Shown in pieces: positions 60,331 to 64,000 of a stretch of DNA of 64,000 bases (position 1 is its first letter; each line of letters begins with the position of its first letter). The stretch spans positions 51,318,552 through 51,382,551 of the forward strand of contig CM023540.1 in NCBI GenBank assembly GCA_013350335.1, in the 5' to 3' direction. The position numbers and the translations under genes are program-made. The notes beneath the pieces were generated by a model, which ran no database searches, had not been told where the DNA came from, and worked only from the letters and a program-made list of their open reading frames with translations. This DNA comes from Chimonanthus salicifolius. Lineage: Eukaryota > Streptophyta > Magnoliopsida > Laurales > Calycanthaceae.

Positions 60331-63300
60331 TGTAACGCCTCGCCCTTTTTCACTCGCCGAAAATCAGAGTTTATATATTTTTTTTTGAAATAATGAGTGA
60401 TAGAGAGCGGGACATCACGACATGAGTTAAGTCCAAGCTTCCAAAGCCTGGCCCTTAACTGGCCAACCATGCGTGTACGTGGACTAAGTCCACCAAAACG
60501 GTTCACACGCAATAAGGCTATACTTGCGGAATAAATCATAATGCGGAATTATAATAGAGTTACTATTCCTATCCATTTTTAAGCAAGGTAAGTCCATCAC
60601 ATAAAATAATCTTTAAACATGTCCAAAATTAAAATCAACCCATAGCAGAATAGTTCTAAGTTATTACAGTCCCAAAATGCTAATTACTCAAATTACATTG
60701 TCCAAAATAAAAAAACTTAAATAAAATAAATCTAGATCATCCAAGCTCCTAAGTTTGGCTCCGCTCACACCCTTCGCTCCGTCCATTCCCTGCATCATCA
60801 TCTAAGGTTGAAGTAGGGCGTTAGCCAACGCGCCCAGTAGGTATTCCGAGTAGGGTCAAGCACATGGATTAGTATAAAAATCACATAAATATATAATGTC
60901 AAAATCATGCAAGTCAATGCCATGCCATGGGTGTCATATGCCATGAATCCCACCCATCAACCATATTACAATCACATAAGTATTCCTCTTGATATACAAT
61001 CCACATCAAGGTAAACATTGTCATGACTCCCCACGTATGCCTTATCGATCCTGCCGAACGGGGCGTGGACTCCTCTTTTATGTCAAACATCATATCGGAA
61101 TCAGTGCGGATCCCTCCCCACGTTTGTTTATCGGATATCCAAATGGATCGTGGACTCCCCTCATATGATCCCTCACATGCCATGCATGAGATGTGAGTGC
61201 ATAATGCCATTTCACATTAAACATATAGCATTGAAATTCCATTCCTTTAAACATAGCATTTTGATACCAAAAATAAATCATAACGCATAGGAATAAAAAC
61301 CATCATATACATAGGTCCAAGTGCATCAATAAGGTAGGAATCCTACCAACGTCCAAATATCGTATCCTTGCGTTTTCGTCAAGACAGATCGCTGATCGCG
61401 TCAAGCCGATTGTACATCCGTTTGTGAAATCCCGTTACCTTATTACATATAACACATAAATAAATCAAACTGACGATCCATTTGATTTCCATCAACCCCT
61501 ACATCATTCCATAATCTTTTCCATTTAAGATCATAGCCCTTTTTATCCGGTTAGGTCCCCCAAGGGGTTTCAGCCATACATTAGGGCTGAAACATGTTTA
61601 AGTCTACAAAAACTCATTAGTGGGGTTCGGCCATATAACATGGTCGAACCTCACTTTTTTTATTTTGGTACCCATTTTAATCCTTTTAACACAACGGGTC
61701 CAAACTCATTCATTCTTTGATTTATTAATCTAATCATCCCTAGATCCACAAAGGTCATCCATGGGGTTCGGCCATACAACATGGTCGAACCCATGGTCTT
61801 TCATTTTCATCATTTTCTTTCCATCTTAGCCATCAGCTCCTTTTCCATTTATTTCTTAACTTGTTAACCCATAAAAATCATCCATGGGGTTCGGCCATGT
61901 TGGTGCTTCAATTTTTTTTTGTCATCTTAGTTCTTATTTGCTAGTCCAAAGTTAATTATCTGAAACATACTTAGATCTATAAACATTCCATCTTCTATTT
62001 TTAACTTGATAGTCCATAGATAGCCATTTAAATATATTTATAGATCCATAAAAATTCCTCCATGGGGTTCGGCCATACAACATGGCCGAACCCATGGTCC
62101 ATCATTTTCCATCCTCTTCATTTTAAATCATCATTTCTTTCATTTTATTCCATAACTAGGTAATCCATAAAATCACTCATTGTTCATCATTAAAAACGTT
62201 TTTACATCCATAAACATTCTTCCATGGTGTTCGGCCATACAATCATGGCCGAACTCATGGTCCATCATTTTTCATCCTTTTTCCATTTTAAATCATCATG
62301 AGGATGGGTTCTCTTAAAAATCACATACAACATGTTTAGATCATATGGGGTTCGGCCATACATCATGGCCGAACCTCATCCAATCTCTTTTTGTCCTCAA
62401 TGATCCTTGTATATCAAGATTAGGGCTCGGCCATGCAAGGGCCGAACCATGTTCTTTGATCATTCTCCTATGAACCTTATTTCCTCATATTTAATCATGC
62501 ATTACCATATCTTACCCACCAACAAAGTTAGGGTATTTTCATTCCAAATACTTAACCATCTTCTTGGATGGATTTTCCTTTGATATTTCATGGTCCATAA
62601 TGTTTTGGCCAACACTTTTCAATCCCATATGGAACCCCATGGTTTCGGCCATAGCAGAAACCATGGTTCCCTTAGCCTTTTTTTTATTTAATAAACCTTG
62701 TTTAACAATACATACCGATCCCGCGACTCCTTCGTTTTCTTTCATTCTGTCTTGCTCCTCCGTTCTTCTCATTCTTTAGTCCTTTCTTCTTCCTCCTCCG
62801 TTCTTCGGTTTCTCCAAGTTAGTGCCAAAATGGGAGAGAAAGATTGAGAGTCTCCTTGCTCTTCGGCCAAAGTGTGTTGCTTGAGAGGGAGAGGGAGAGG
62901 GAGAGGGTTTGAGATGAGAAACCCTAAGGGAGGGTTCGGCCTAGGTGGAGGCTAAGAGAGGGAGAGAGAAAGAAATGACAAGATGGAAGGTTTTCTATCT
63001 CTTCCTCCAAAGGGTGGATCGGCCAAGGGTGAATGAGATGAAACTTGTCTTTGTCTCAAGGAGAGTTAGCCCTAGGGTTTTGGTGTGAGCCTTTGTTACT
63101 AACCCTAATCTCCCCAACCACCCTCATCAAGGTGTGGTCTTCCCCAAGTGTCCCTTGGCTAACCAATTGGGCACATGGCTTACACATGGCATTCTCCCTC
63201 TACCCAACGGTTTTGGTGTCTAGGGTTTCCATGAGATGGAAACCCTCCACTTACCCTTTGACTCACTTAAGTCCTTTCATCTTCCATGTGACTCACCACC

Positions 63301-63873
63301 CATTCAACTCACTTCATTTAAATGAAACTCATTTCCCTAACTCAAGTACTTGGATTCATTCTTAATTGATTAATTCCTTAACTTCACTCACTTCACTTAA
63401 CCCTCTTAAACTCACCTATGAACTCACCTATGGTTGACCAAGTCAACTATGGTGGCCGGCCCTACATGTAACCTTAGACCACATGCCACCTCACTTGATG
63501 AGGTGGACTGGGGTCCCACTTGGCTATGCCACTTTTCATGTCACCTCCTACACTTGCCACCTCACTTGATGAGGTGGGTCCCATGCCTTAGGTCCTAATT
63601 GGGTACATGACCCGATTAAATCAATTCCTTACCCATTTACCCTAATCAATAATTCATCTTGACCCATTGGGTCCCAATTGGATATTTGAGCCAATTAACT
63701 ACAATTGCCCAATTAATTAGAATTAACCCTATCCATGATATATTGGACCATACTTGGGCCATTGCCCCAATTCTTGTTCATCTAGCATTTGTTCCAGCTA
63801 TTAATCTTAAATTTAACAATTAAAATAGATAATAACCAATATAATAATTGCATTGAAAATCCGGGCTATTACA
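60331..63873 (-). mobile_element. solo gypsy LTR, 3543 bp, TSD gatta/gattc
   Basis: TGTAACGCCTCGCC starts at 60331 and CCGGGCTATTACA ends at 63873. The flanks GATTA and GATTC are a 4/5 target duplication. Removing the insert gives 'atatcgattctgtgctaaat', which matches the uninterrupted sister copy near 46340 ('gtatcgac..gcacagtat' in reverse). Read on the minus strand, 62830-63000 is a CT-rich leader. The array of hairpins is listed separately. The open frames in it are not genes. Confidence 0.88.
61567..62666. repeat. array of about eight hairpins (GGTTCGGCCAT / ATGGCCGAACC)
   Basis: Arms and loops recur at 61567-61593, 61624-61650, 61759-61796, 62060-62097, 62222-62260, 62347-62377, 62423-62448 and 62637-62666, with a half-copy at 61883. 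Arms are 9-17 bp and the commonest loop is ACAAC or a close variant. At 61567 the stem is GTTTCAGCC with GGCTGAAAC, which differs from the consensus at two positions on both arms and still pairs. Spacing is irregular (about 60-300 bp), with unrelated AT-rich sequence between. Confidence 0.9.
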
Positions 63874-64000
63874 GATTCTGTGCTAAATCAAGCATTAATG
63901 AAAAAGGGGGAAATATCGAAAAATTCGACCTGTCGATGGAACCGACATGCCGGTAGGACGAAAAGCTTAAATTAAAAAGATATTCTCTGTGAAAGTGAAA
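63874..64000 (+). other. post-gag region of the second element, continues past window
   Basis: This resumes the sequence broken at 60330: 'ctgtgctaaatcaagc', then 'gacctgtcgatgg' and 'gaccgaca..ccggtagg' palindrome-like motifs. It aligns in reverse with 46345-46210 of the sister copy. The 3' LTR must lie outside the window. Confidence 0.7.

Noticed and set aside
61567..62666. Hairpin array as an attC/integron or terminator array
   Set aside because: Plant LTR context, no integrase and no gene cassettes; the bacterial interpretation does not fit.

Overview
This window is nuclear DNA from a flowering plant, probably one with a large, repeat-rich genome. I see one host gene in four exons with plant-style GT..AG introns. 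Almost everything else is decayed transposable elements typical of angiosperms: Ty1-copia, Ty3-gypsy, L1- and RTE-type LINEs, and hAT. There are no rRNA or tRNA genes, CRISPR arrays or prokaryote-like operons. I cannot name the species.

Layout. 1-12.5 kb is a pile of LTRs: long gypsy LTRs of the TGTAACG...GTTACA type, which I compare with the Tekay/Del chromoviruses, and Ty1-copia LTR pieces. 12.9-32.4 kb is the host gene on the plus strand, with a predicted product of 529 aa and no function I recognise. Its first intron is about 16.6 kb and holds an RTE remnant, an L1 element cut by a solo copia LTR with perfect target duplications, a copia pol pseudogene carrying a small LINE insertion, and a 3.77-kb solo LTR with perfect target duplications. 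32.64-36.35 kb is a hAT element with a perfect 8-bp target duplication, inserted 273 bp after the gene's stop codon. 36.4-41 kb is AT-rich sequence with LTR fragments and, at 41.0 kb, an open frame whose start resembles a plastid transit peptide.

41.3-53.5 kb is a three-level nest. An old copia LTR was split by a complete copia-like element that carries gag but no recognisable pol. That element's gag was later split by a 2.43-kb gypsy solo LTR. 53.5-57.0 kb is the tail of a Ty3-gypsy element on the minus strand. At 57,024 it is cut by a second, plus-strand member of the gag-only copia family, which runs off the window and is itself split by a 3.54-kb gypsy solo LTR.

What stands out. The TEs can be ordered in time from target duplications and from comparison of split and unsplit copies. 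Two members of a copia family share a gag-only layout. Several unrelated LTR families each carry a private cluster of short palindromes. The clearest cluster is an array of about eight hairpins with a shared loop and paired base changes at 61.57-62.67 kb. I found no evidence for a new enzymatic or defence system. The hairpin array and the gag-only copia family are the best candidates for something undescribed.
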